A DNA stretch of 64,000 nt from Ectobius pallidus (taxonomy: Eukaryota > Arthropoda > Insecta > Blattodea > Ectobiidae). The notes under the pieces were generated by a model, which worked only from the letters and a program-made list of their open reading frames with translations, did not search any database and was not told the DNA's origin. Position numbers and translations under genes: made by a program. The stretch spans positions 147,279,265 through 147,343,264 of the forward strand of contig CAXKWD010000005.1 in NCBI GenBank assembly GCA_964059195.1, in the 5' to 3' direction. Positions 1 to 11,526 of the stretch are shown here, piece by piece; the first letter of the stretch is position 1; every line of letters begins with the position of its first letter.

Positions 1-1216
1 CTGAGGTTTACAGTCTATAAGCTATATGTGTAGCATATTTCAAGTTTCTAACTAATCTGGAAGTGGACAAGCATTAATGTCAGTGAGTCAGCCGTTTTTC
101 GGGGGCTTTTTAGGGCTAAAAATTTAAAAAATGTACTTTTTGGGATTTTCCTGAGCTTTACAGCCTAAAAGCTATACGTGTAGCATATTTCAAGTTTCTA
201 GCTAATCTGGAAGTGAACCAACATTAATGTCAGTGAGTGAGCCCTTTTTCTGGGGCCTTTTAGGCTAAAAATTTTAAAAATGTACTTTTTGAATTTTCCT
301 GTAGTTTACAGCCTAAAAGCTATACATGTAGCATATTTCAAGTTTGTAGCTTATCTGGAAGTGGACAAACATTATTGTCAGTGAGTCAGCCCTTTTTCGG
401 AAGGGGTTTTATGGCTAAGAATTAGGAAACCGTGCTTTTTGGAATTTTCCTATGGTTTACAGCCTAAAAGCTATACGTGTAGCATATTTCAAGTTTCTAG
501 CTAATCTGGAAGTGGACAAACATTAATATCAGTGAGTCAGCCGTTTTTCGGGGGCTTTTTAGGGCTAAAAATTAAAAAATGTACTTTTTTGGATTCTCTT
601 GTGGTTTACAGCCTAAAAGCTATACGTGTAGCATATTTCAAGTTTGTAGCTAATTTGGAAGTGGGCAAACATTAGTGTCAGTGAGTGAGCCCTTTTTCGG
701 GTGGGTTTTAGGGCTAAAAATTTAAAAAATGTACTTCTTGGAATTTTCCTGTGGTTTGCAGCCTAAAAGCTATACGTGTAGCATATTTCAAGTTTATAGC
801 TAATCTGGAAGTTAACAAACATTAATGTTAGTGAGTGAGCCCTTTCTCGGGGGCATTTTAGAGCTTAAAATTTTTAAAATGTACTTTAGGAATTTTCCTG
901 TAGTTTACAGCCTAAAAGCTATACGTGTAGCATATTTCAAGTTTGTAGCTAATCTGGAAGAGGACAAACATTAATGTCAGTGAGTCAGCCCTTTTTCGGG
1001 AGCTTTTTAGGGCTACAAATTAAAAAATGTATTTTTTGGAATTTTCCTCTAGCCTACAGCCTGCAAGCTATACGTGTAGCATATTTCAAGTTTGTAGATA
1101 ATCTGGAAGTGGACAAACATTAATGTCAGTGAGTCAGCCCTTTTTCGGGGAGTTTTTAGGGCTAAAAATTAAGAAAATGTGCTTTTTGGAATTTTCCTGT
1201 GGTTTACAGACTAAAA

Positions 1217-1230
1217 GCTACACGTGTAGC
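1217..1230. other. Perfect 14-bp palindrome in monomer i (representative)
   Basis: gctacacgtgtagc equals its own reverse complement and has a CACGTG centre. Most other types have gctatacgtgtagc, one base short of a perfect dyad. The palindrome returns in the i monomers, for example at 10654-10667. Whether any protein reads it is unknown. Confidence 0.85.
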
Positions 1231-2938
1231 ATATTTCAAGTTTCTAGCTAATCTGGAAGTGGACTAACATTGTCAGTGAGTGAGCCCTTTTTCGGGGGGT
1301 TTTTAGGGCTAAAAATTTCAAACACGTACATTTTGCTATTTTCCTGTGGTTTACTGCCTAAAAGCTATACGTGTAGCATATTTCAAATTTGTAGCTAATC
1401 TGGAAGAGGACAAACATTAATGTTAGTGAGTCAGCCCTTTTTCGGGGGCTTTTTAGAGCTTAAAATAAAAAAAATTACATTTTGGAATTTTCCGAGTATT
1501 TTACAGCCTGAAAGCTATACGTGTAGCATATTTCAAGTTTGTAGCTAATCTGGAAGTAGACAAACATTAATGTCAGTGAGTCAGCCCTTTTTCTGAGGGC
1601 TTTTTTGGACTAAATATTTAAAAAATTTACTTTTTGGAATTTTCCTGTGGTTTACAGCCTAAGAGCTATACCTGTAGCATATTTCAAGATTCTAGCTAAT
1701 CTGGAAGTGGACTAACATTAATGTCAGTGAGTGAGCCCTTTTTCGGGGGGTTTTTAGGGCTAAAAATTTAAAACACGTACATTTTGCTATTTTCCTGTGG
1801 TTTACTGCCTAAAAGCTATACGTGTAGCATATTTCAAGTTTGTAGCTAATAAGGAAGATGACAAACATTAATGTCAGTGAGTCAGCCCTTTTTCGAGGGC
1901 TTTTTAGGGCTTAAAATAAAAAAATTTACATTTTGTAATTTTCCGAGTATTTTACAGCCTGAAAGCTATACGTGTAGCATATTTCAAGTTTCTAGCTAAT
2001 CTGGAAGTGGACAAACATTAATGTCAGTGAGTCAGCCCTTTTTCTGGGGCTTTTTTGGACTAAATATTTAAAAAATTTACTTTTTGGAATTTTCCTGTGG
2101 TTTACAGCCTAAGAGCTATACCTGTAGCATATTTCAAGTTTCTAGCTATTCTATAAGTGAACGAATATTATTATCAGTGAGTGAGCCCTTTTTCGGGTGG
2201 TATTAAGGGCTAAAAATTTTAAAAACGTCCTTTTGGAATTTTCCTGTTTTTTACAGCCTAAAAGCTATACGTGTAGCATATTTGAAGTTTGTAGCTAATC
2301 TGGAAGTGGACAAACATTTATGTCAGTGAGTCAGCCGTTTTTCGGGGGCTTCGTAGGGCTAAAAATATAAGAAATGTACTTTTTGGAATTTTCCTGTAGT
2401 TTACAGCCTAAAAGCTATACGTGTAGCATATTTCAAGTTTGTAGCTAATCTGGAAGAGGACAAACATTAATGTCTGTGAGTCAGCCCATTTTAGGGTGGT
2501 TTTTAGGGCTAAAAAATTTTAAAATGTACTTTTTTGGAATTTCCCTGTGGTTTACAGCCTAAATCTATACGTGTAGCATATTTCAAGTTTCTAGCTAATC
2601 TGGAAGTGAACAAACATTAATGTCAGTGAGTCAGCCCTTTTTCAGGTGGTTTTTAGGTCTAAAACTTTTTAAAATGTACATTTTTGAATATTCCTGTGGT
2701 TTACAGCCTGAAAGCTATACGTGTAGCATATTTCATGTTTGTAGCTAATCTGGAAGTTGACAAACATTAATGACAGTGAGTCAGCCCTTTTTCGGGGGCT
2801 TTTTAGAGCTAAAAAATTAAAAAAATGAACTTTTTATAATTTTCCTGTAGTTTACAGCCTAAAAGCTATACGTGTAGCATATTTCAAGTTTGTAGCTAAT
2901 CTGGGAGTGGACAAACATTAATGTCAGTGAGTCAGCCC

Positions 2939-2966
2939 TTTTTCGGGGGCTTTTTAGGGCTAAAGT
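2939..2966. other. A/T-tract and inverted-repeat segment of the monomer (representative)
   Basis: Within the monomer, agccct and agggct form a 6-bp inverted repeat about 16 bp apart. The overlapping TTTTTAGGGCTAAAAA has 7-bp arms around GG. T and A runs of 4-6 bases recur at roughly 10-12-bp steps from here to ggaattttcc. This suggests, but does not prove, intrinsic curvature. The motif recurs with variation in most monomers. Confidence 0.6.
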
Positions 2967-2993
2967 TCAAAAAATGTACTTTTTGGAATTTTC

Positions 2994-3440
2994 CTGAGGT
3001 TTACAGTCTAAAAGCTATACGTGTAGCATATTTCAAGTTTCTAGCTAATCTGGAAGTGGACAAGCATTAATGTCAGTGAGTCAGCCGTTTTTCGGGGGCT
3101 TTTTAGGGCTAAAAATTTAAAAAATGTACTTTTTGGGATTTTCCTGAGCTTTACAGCCTAAAAGCTATACGTGTAGCATATTTCAAGTTTCTAGCTAATC
3201 TAGAAGTGAACAAACATTAATGTCAGTGAGTGAGCCCTTTTTCTGGGGCCTTTTAAGGCTAAAAATTTTAAAAATGTACTTTTTGGAATTTTCCTGTAGT
3301 TTACAGCCTAAATCTATACGTGTAGCATATTTCAAGTTTGTAGCTAATCTGGAAGTGGACAAACATTAATGTCGGTGAGTCAGCCCTTTTCGGGGGCTTT
3401 TTAGGGCTAAAGTTCAAAAAATGTACTTTTTGGAATTTTC
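2994..3440. repeat. HOR block 2: 3-monomer unit a-b-t
   Basis: The order is a, b (form with ctagaagtgaac and ttttaaggct), then a fused last monomer that begins like r (cctaaatctatacg) and ends like t (gggctaaagttc). The 447-bp length fits three monomers. An equivalent 3-mer lies at 17215-17661. Confidence 0.88.
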
Positions 3441-4639
3441 CTGAGGTTTACAGTCTATAAGCTATACGTGTAGCATATTTCAAGTTTCTAACTAATCTGG
3501 AACTGGACAAGCATTAATGTCAGTGAGTCAGCCGTTTTTCGGGGGCTTTTTAGGGCTAAAAATTTAAAAAATGTACTTTTTGGGATTTTCCTGAGCTTTA
3601 CAGCCTAAAAGCTATACGTGTAGCATATTTCAAGTTTCTAGCTAATCTGGAAGTGAAACAACATTAATGTCAATGAGTGAGCCCTTTTTCTGGGGCCTTT
3701 TAGGGCTAAAAATTGTAAAAATGTACTTTTTGGAATTTTCCTGTAGTTTACAGCCTAAAAGCTATACATGTAGCATATTTCAAGTTTGTAGCTTATCTGG
3801 AAGTGGACAAACATTATTGTCAGTGAGTCAGCCCTTTTTCGGAAGGGGTTTTATGGCTAAGAATTAGGAAACCGTGCTTTTTGGAATTTTCCTATGGTTT
3901 ACAGCCTAAAAGCTATACGTGTAGCATATTTCAAGTTTCTAGCTAATCTGGAAGTGGACAAACATTAATATCAGTGAGTCAGCCGTTTTTCGGGGGCTTT
4001 TTAGGGCTAAAAATTAAAAAAATGTACTTTTTTGGATTCTCTTGTGGTTTACAGCCTAAAAGCTATACGTGTAGCATATTTCAAGTTTGTAGCTAATTTG
4101 GAAGTGGGCAAACATTAGTGTCAGTGAGTGAGCCCTTTTTCGGGTGGGTTTTAGGGCTAAAAATTTAAAAAATGTACTTCTTGGAATTTTCCTGTGGTTT
4201 GCAGCCTAAAAGCTATACGTGTAGCATATTTCAAGTTTATAGCTAATCTAGAAGTGAACAAACATTAATGTTAGTGAGTGAGCCCTTTCTCGGGGGCATT
4301 TTAGAGCTTAAAATTTTTAAAATGTACTTTTTGGAATTTTCCTGTAGTTTACAGCCTAAAAGCTATACGTGTAGCATATTTCAAGTTTGTAGCTAATCTG
4401 GAAGAGGACAAACATTAATGTCAGTGAGTCAGCCCTTTTTCGGGGGCTTTTTAGGGCGTAAAATAAAAAAATTTACATTTTGGAATTTTCAGAGTATTTT
4501 ACAGCCTGAAAGCTATACGTGTAGCATATTTCAAGTTTGTAGCTAATCTGGAAGTGGACAAACATTAATGTCAGTGAGTCAGCCCTTTTCGGGGGCTTTT
4601 TAGGGCTAAAGTTCAAAAAATGTACTTTTTGGAATTTTC
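3441..4639. repeat. HOR block 3: 8-monomer unit a-f, g/j, k/t
   Basis: The order is a b c d e f, then a monomer with a g-like start (gaagaggac) and a j-like end (gtaaaataaaaaaa, ttcagagta), then one with a k-like start (cctgaaag) and a t-like end. The 8-mer recurs at 8237, 17662, 23807 and 27097. The hybrids show that monomers h and i, and j through s, were skipped by exchange within monomers while register was kept. Confidence 0.88.
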
Positions 4640-6887
4640 CTGAGGTTTACAGTCTATAAGCTATACGTGTAGCATATTTCAAGTTTCTAACTAATCTGGA
4701 AGTGGACAAGCATTAATGTCAGTGAGTCAGCCGTTTTTCGGGGGCTTTTTAGGGCTAAAAATTTAAAAAATGTACTTTTTGGGATTTTCCTGAGCTTTAC
4801 AGCCTAAAAGCTATACGTGTAGCATATTTCAAGTTTCTAGCTAATCTGCAAGTGAACCAACATTAATGTCAGTGAGTGAGCCCTTTTTCTGGGGCCTTTT
4901 AGGCTAAAAATTTTAAAAATGTACTTTTTGGAATTTTCCTGTAGTTTACAGCCTAAAAGCTATACATGTAGCATATTTCAAGTTTGTAGCTTATCTGGAG
5001 GTGGACAAACATTATTGTCAGTGAGTCAGCCCTTTTTCGGAAGGGGTTTTATGGCTAAGAATTAGGAAACCGTGCTTTTTGGAATTTTCCTATGGTTTAC
5101 AGCCTAAAAGCTATACGTGTAGCATATTTCAAGTTTCTAGCTAATCTGGAAGTGGACAAACATTAATATCAGTGAGTCAGCCGTTTTTCGGGGGCTTTTT
5201 AGGGCTAAAAATTAAAAAATGTACTTTTTTGGATTCTCTTGTGGTTTACAGCCTAAAAGCTATACGTGTAGCATATTTCAAGTTTGTAGCTAATTTGGAA
5301 GTGGGCAAACATTAGTGTCAGTGAGTGAGCCCTTTTTCGGGTGGGTTTTAGGGCTAAAAATTTAAAAAATGTACTTCTTGGAATTTCCCTGTGGTTTGCA
5401 GCCTAAAAGCTATACGTGTAGCATATTTCAAGTTTGTAGCTAATCTGGAAGTGGACTAACAGTAATGTCAGTGAGTGAGCCCTTTTTCGGGGGGTTTTTA
5501 GGGCTAAAAATTTAAAACACGTACATTTTGCTATTTTCCTGTGGTTTACTGCCTAAAAGCTATACGTGTAGCATATTTCAAGTTTGTAGCTAATCTGGAA
5601 GTGGACAAACATTAATGTCAGTGAGTGAGCCCTTTTTCGGGGGGTTTTTAGGGCTAAAAATTTAAAACACGTACATTTTGCTATTTTCCTGTGGTTTACT
5701 GCCTAAAAGCTATACGTGTAGCATATTTCAAGTTTGTAGCTAATAAGGAAGATGACAAACATTAATGTCAGTGAGTCAGCCCTTTTTCGAGGGCTTTTTA
5801 GGGCTTAAAATAAAAAAATTTACATTTTGTAATTTTCCGAGTATTTTACAGCCTGAAACCTATACGTGTAGTATATTTCAAGTTTGTAGCTAATCTGGAA
5901 GTGGACAAACATTAATGTCAGTGAGTCAGCCCTTTTTCTGGGGCTTTTTTGGACTAAATATTTAAAAAATTTACTTTTTGGAATTTTCCTGTGGTTTACA
6001 GCCTAAGAGCTATACCTGTAGCATATTTCAAGTTTCTAGCTATTCTATAAGTGAACGAATATTATTATCAGTGAGTGAGCCCTTTTTCGGGTGGTATTAA
6101 GGGCTAAAAATTTTAAAAACGTCCTTTTGGAATTTTCCTGTTTTTTACAGCTTAAAAGTTATACGTGTAGCATATTTGAAGTTTGTAGCTAATCATGAAG
6201 TGGACAAACATTTATGTCAGTGAGTCAGTCGTTTTTCGGGGGCTTCGTAGGGCTAAAAATATAAGAAATGTACTTTTTGGAATTTTCCTGTAGTTTACAG
6301 CCTAAAAGCTATACGTGTAGCATATTTCAAGTTTGTAGCTAATCTGGAAGAGGACAAACATTAATGTCAGTGAGTCAGCCCATTTTAGGGTGGTTTTTAG
6401 GGCTAAAAAATTTTAAAATGTACTTTTTTGGAATTTCCCTGTGGTTTACAGCCTAAATCTATACGTGTAGCATATTTCAAGTTTCTAGCTAATCTGGAAG
6501 TGAACAAACATTAATGTCAGTGAGTCAGCCCTTTTTCGGGTGGTTTTTAGGTCTAAAACTTTTTAAAATGTACATTTTTGAATATTCCTGTGGTTTACAG
6601 CCTGAAAGCTATACGTGTAGCATATTTCATGTTTGTAGCTAATCTGGAAGTTGACAAACATTAATGACAGTGAGTCAGCCCTTTTTCGGGGGCTTTTTAG
6701 AGCTAAAAAATTAAAAAAATGTACTTTTTATAATTTTCCTGTAGTTTACAGCCTAAAAGCTATACGTGTAGCATATTTCAAGTTTGTAGCTAATCTGGAA
6801 GTGGACAAACATTAATGTCAGTGAGTCAGCCCTTTTTCGGGGGCTTTTTAGGGCTAAAGTTCAAAAAATGTACTTTTTGGAATTTTC
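4640..6887. repeat. HOR block 4: 15-monomer unit a-e, l, l, m-t
   Basis: The order is a b c d e l l m n o p q r s t. The jump from e to l lies near 5400-5455, where a monomer starting with tttgcag carries gactaacagt. Block 10 (14968-17214) has the same order, and the e-l-l-m-t run recurs inside block 13. Private variants cagcttaaaag and gtcagtcgttttt near 6150-6230 are shared with about 21717-21795, which marks a 15.57-kb-offset duplicate. Confidence 0.87.
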
Positions 6888-7287
6888 CTGAGGTTTACAG
6901 TCTAAAAGCTATACGTGTAGCATATTTCAAGTTTCTAGCTAATCTGGAAGTGGACAAGCATTAATGTCAGTGAGTCAGCCGTTTTTCGGGGGCTTTTTAG
7001 GGCTAAAAATTTAAAAAACGTACTTTTTGGGATTTTCCTGAGCTTTACAGCCTAAAAGCTATACGTGTAGCATATTTCAAGTTTCTAGCTAATCTAGAAG
7101 TGAACAAACATTAATGTCAGTGAGTGAGCCCTTTTTCTGGGGCCTCTTAAGGCTAAAAATTTTAAAAATGTACTTTTTGGAATTTTCCTGTAGTTTACAG
7201 CCTAAAAGCCATACGTGTAGCATATTTCAAGTTTGCAGCTTATCTGGAAGTGGAAAAACTTTATTGTCAGTGAGTCAGCCCTTTTTC

Positions 7288-7296
7288 GGGGGGGGG
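7288..7296. repeat. G homopolymer, 9 G, in c* monomer
   Basis: It lies between ctttttc and tttatggc, where the ordinary c monomer has cggaaggggtttt. It is one of five c* copies whose run lengths differ. Confidence 0.9.
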
Positions 7297-7914
7297 TTTA
7301 TGGCTAAGAATTAGGAAAACGTGCTTTTTGGAATTTTCCTGTGGTTTACAGCCTAAAAGCTATACGTGTAACATATTTCAAGTTTGTAGCTAATCTGGAA
7401 GAGGACAAACATTAATGTCAGTGAGTCAGCCCATTTTCGGTGGCTTTCTAGGGCTGAAGATTTAAAAAATGTACTTTTTTTAATTTCCCTGTGGTTTGCA
7501 GCCTAAAAGCTATACGTGTAGCATATTTGAAGTTTCTAGCTAATCTGGAAGTGAACAAACATTAATGTCAGTGAGTCAGCCCATTTTCGGTGGTTTTCTA
7601 GGGCTAAAGATTTAAAAAATGTACTTTTTTTAATTTCCCTGTGGTTTGCAGCCTAAAAGCTATACGTGTAGCATATTTCAAGTTTCTAGCTAATCTGGAA
7701 GTGAACAAACATAAATGTCAGGGAGTGAGCCCTTTTTCGGGTGGTTTTTAGGTCTAAAAAATTTTAAAATGTACTTTTTTGGAATTTCCCTGTGGTTTAC
7801 AGCCTAAATCAATACGTGTAGCATATTTCAAGTTTCTAGCTAATCTGGAAGTGAACAAACATTGATGTCAGTGAGTCAGTCTTTTTTCGGGTGGTTTTTA
7901 GGTCTAAAAATTTT

Positions 7915-7930
7915 AAAAATGTACATTTTT
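7915..7930. other. Perfect 16-bp palindrome in monomer r (representative)
   Basis: AAAAATGTACATTTTT is self-complementary. It occurs in r monomers, where the common tgtactttttgg is changed to tgtacattttt; other copies lie near 11209, 23487, 26779, 32170 and 37858. Confidence 0.83.
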
Positions 7931-8236
7931 TAATATTCCTGTGGTTTACAGCCTAAATCTATACGTGTAGCATATTTCATGTTTGTAGCTAATCTGGAAG
8001 TTGACAAACATTAATGACAGTGAGTCAGTCCTTTTTCGGGGGCTTTTTAGAGCTAAAAATTTAAAAAAATTTACTTTTTGGAATTTTTCTGTAGTTTACA
8101 GCCTAAAAGCTATACGTGTAGCATATTTCAAGTTTGTAGCTAATCTGGAAGTGGACAAACATTAATGTCGGTGAGTCAGCCCTTTTCGGTTGCTTTTTAG
8201 GGCTAAAGTTCAAAAAATGTACTTTTTGGAATTTTC

Positions 8237-9435
8237 CTGAGGTTTACAGTCTATAAGCTATACGTGTAGCATATTTCAAGTTTCTAACTAATCTGGAAGT
8301 GGACAAGCATTAATGTCAGTGAGTCAGCCGTTTTTCGGGGGCTTTTTAGGGCTAAAAATTTAAAAAATGTACTTTTTGGGATTTTCCTGAGCTTTACAGC
8401 CTAAAAGCTATACGTGTAGCATATTTCAAGTTTCTAGCTAATCTGGAAGTGAAACAACATTAATGTCAGTGAGTGAGCCCTTTTTCTGGGGCCTTTTAGG
8501 GCTAAAAATTTTAAAAATGTACTTTTTGGAATTTTCCTGTAGTTTACAGCCTAAAAGCTATACATGTAGCATATTTCAAGTTTGTAGCTTATCTGGAAGT
8601 GGACAAACATTATTGTCAGTGAGTCAGCCCTTTTTCGGAAGGGGTTTTATGGCTAAGAATTAGGAAACCGTGCTTTTTGGAATTTTCCTATGGTTTTCAG
8701 CCTAAAAGCTATACGTGTAGCATATTTCAAGTTTCTAGCTAATCTGGAAGTGGACAAACATTAATATCAGTGAGTCAGCCGTTTTTCGGGGGCTTTTTAG
8801 GGCTAAAAATTAAAAAAATGTACTTTTTTGGATTCTCTTGTGGTTTACAGCCTAAAAGCTATACGTGTAGCATATTTCAAGTTTGTAGCTAATTTGGAAG
8901 TGGGCAAACATTAGTGTCAGTGAGTGAGCCCTTTTTCGGGTGGGTTTTAGGGCTAAAAATTTAAAAAATGTACTTCTTGGAATTTTCCTGTGGTTTGCAG
9001 CCTAAAAGCTATACGTGTAGCATATTTCAAGTTTATAGCTAATCTGGAAGTGAACAAACATTAATGTTAGTGAGTGAGCCCTTTCTCGGGGGCATTTTAG
9101 AGCTTAAAATTTTTAAAATGTACTTTTTGGAATTTTCCTGTAGTTTACAGCCTAAAAGCTATACGTGTAGCATATTTCAAGTTTGTAGCTAATCTGGAAG
9201 AGGACAAACATTAATGTCAGTGAGTCAGCCCTTTTTCGGGGGCTTTTTAGGGCTTAAAATAAAAAAATTTACATTTTGGAATTTTCAGAGTATTTTACAG
9301 CCTGAAAGCTATACGTGTAGCATATTTCAAGTTTGTAGCTAATCTGGAAGTGGACAAACATTAATGTCAGTGAGTCAGCCCTTTTCGGGGGCTTTTTAGG
9401 GCTAAAGTTCAAAAAATGTACTTTTTGGAATTTTC
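8237..9435. repeat. HOR block 6: 8-monomer unit
   Basis: The order is a b c d e f g/j k/t, matching block 3 and block 15. The length of 1199 bp equals that of blocks 3, 12, 15 and 17. No gene is present; a short open frame across b and c is an incidental product of the monomer length. Confidence 0.88.
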
Positions 9436-11526
9436 CTGAGGTTTACAGTCTATAAGCTATACGTGTAGCATATTTCAAGTTTCTAACTAATCTGGAAGTG
9501 GACAAGCATTAATGTCAGTGAGTCAGCCGTTTTTCGGGGGCTTTTTAGGGCTAAAAATTTAAAAAATGTACTTTTTGGGATTTTCCTGAGCTTTACAGCC
9601 TAAAAGCTATACGTGTAGCATATTTCAAGTTTCTAGCTAATCTGCAAGTGAACCAACATTAATGTCAGTGAGTGAGCCCTTTTTCTGGGGCCTTTTAGGC
9701 TAAAAATTTTAAAAATGTACTTTTTGGAATTTTCCTGTAGTTTACAGCCTGAAAGCTATACATGTAGCATATTTCAAGTTTGTAGCTTATCTGGAAGTGG
9801 ACAAACATTATTGTCAGTGAGTCAGCCCTTTTTCGGAAGGGGTTTTATGGCTAAGAATTAGGAAACCGTGCTTTTTGGAATTTTCCTATGGTTTACAGCC
9901 TAAAAGCTATACGTGTAGCATATTTCAAGTTTCTAGCTAATCTGGAAGTGGACAAACATTAATATCAGTGAGTCAGCCGTTTTTCGGGGGCTTTTTAGGG
10001 CTAAAAATTAAAAAATGTACTTTTTTGGATTCTCTTGTGGTTTACAGCCTAAAAGCTATACGTGTAGCATATTTCAAGTTTGTAGCTAATTTGGAAGTGG
10101 GCAAACATTAGTGTCAGTGAGTGAGCCCTTTTTCGGGTGGGTTTTAGGGCTAAAAATTTAAAAAATGTACTTCTTGGAATTTTCCTGTGGTTTGCAGCCT
10201 AAAAGCTATACGTGTAGCATATTTCAAGTTTATAGCTAATCGGGAAGTTAACAAACATTAATGTTAGTGAGTGAGCCCTTTCTCGGGGGCATTTTAGAGC
10301 TTAAAATTTTTAAAATGTCCTTTTTGGAATTTTCCTGTAGTTTACAGCCTAAAAGCTATACGTGTAGCATATTTCAAGTTTGTAGCTAATCTGGAAGAGG
10401 ACAAACATTAATGTCAGTGAGTCAGCCCTTTTTCGGGAGCTTTTTAGGGCTACAAATTAAAAAATGTATTTTTTGGAATTTTCCTCTAGCCTACAGCCTG
10501 CAAGCTATACGTGTAGCATATTTCAAGTTTGTAGATAATCTGGAAGTGGACAAACATTAATGTCAGTGAGTCAGCCCTTTTTCGGGGAGTTTTTAGGGCT
10601 AAAAATTAAAAAAATGTGCTTTTTGGAATTTACCTGTGGTTTACAGACTAAAAGCTACACGTGTAGCATATTTCAAGTTTCTAGCTAATCTGGAAGTGGA
10701 CTAACATTGTCAGTGAGTGAGCCCTTTTTCGGGGGGTTTTTAGGGCTAAAAATTTCAAACACGTACATTTTGCTATTTTCCTGTGGTTTACTGCCTAAAA
10801 GCTATACGTGTAGCATATTTCAAATTTGTAGCTAATCTGGAAGAGGACAAACATTAATGTCAGTGAGTCAGCCCATTTTCGGTGGTTTTCTAGGGCTAAA
10901 GATTTAAAAAATGTACTTTTTTAAATTTCCCTGTGGTTTGCAGCCTAAAAGCTATACGTGTAGCATATTTCAAGTTTCTAGCTAATCTGGAAGTGAACAA
11001 ACATAAATGTCAGGGAGTGAGCCCTTTTTCGGGTGGTTTTTAGGTCTAAAAAATTTTAAAATGTACTTTTTTGGAATTTCCCTGTGGTTTACAGCCTAAA
11101 TCTATACGTGTAGCATATTTCAAGTTTCTAGCTAATCTGGAAGTGAACAAACATTGATGTCAGTGAGTCAGCCTTTTTTCGGGTGGTTTTTAGGTCTAAA
11201 AATTTTAAAAATGTACATTTTTTAATATTCCTGTGGTTTACAGCCTAAATCTATACGTGTAGCATATTTCATGTTGTAGCTAATCTGGAAGTTGACAAAC
11301 ATTAATGACAGTGAGTCAGTCCTTTTTCGGGGGCTTTTTAGAGCTAAAAATTTAAAAAAATTTACTTTTGGAATTTTTCTGTAGTTTACAGCCTAAAAGC
11401 TATACGTGTAGCATATTTCAAGTTTGTAGCTAATCTGGAAGTGGACAAACATTAATGTCGGTGAGTCAGCCCTTTTCGGGGGCTTTTTAGGGCTAAAGTT
11501 CAAAAAATGTACTTTTTGGAATTTTC
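9436..11526. repeat. HOR block 7: 14-monomer unit a-i, q, x, r, s, t
   Basis: The order is a b c d e f g h i q x r s t, so j-p are absent. The i-to-q junction lies near 10830-10870, where caaatttgtag is followed by cagcccatttt. Private changes tgtccttttt (about 10317) and catgttgtagc (about 11270) also occur at about 25887 and 26840, tying this block to block 16 with offset 15570. Confidence 0.9.

Larger units (their letters stand above)
1..2993. repeat. HOR block 1: full 20-monomer unit a-t
   Basis: The monomer order is a b c d e f g h i j k l m n o p q r s t, each type once; this is the reference unit for the other entries. It starts at ctgaggttta (base 1) and ends before the next ctgaggttta at 2994. 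The same 20-mer recurs at 28296 with a constant offset of 28295 and no net indel. I noticed base differences only near 1557 (tagac against tggac) and 2828 (tgaac against tgtac). No gene is present. Confidence 0.93.
6888..8236. repeat. HOR block 5: 9-monomer unit a-b-c*-q-q-x-r-s-t
   Basis: After a and b comes c*, the G-tract form of c (9 G at 7288-7296). Two adjacent q-type monomers follow, with cattttcggtggctttcta near 7431 and cattttcggtggttttcta near 7581: a local single-monomer duplication. Then come x, r, s and t. Block 14 at 22456 has the same order. Confidence 0.87.
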
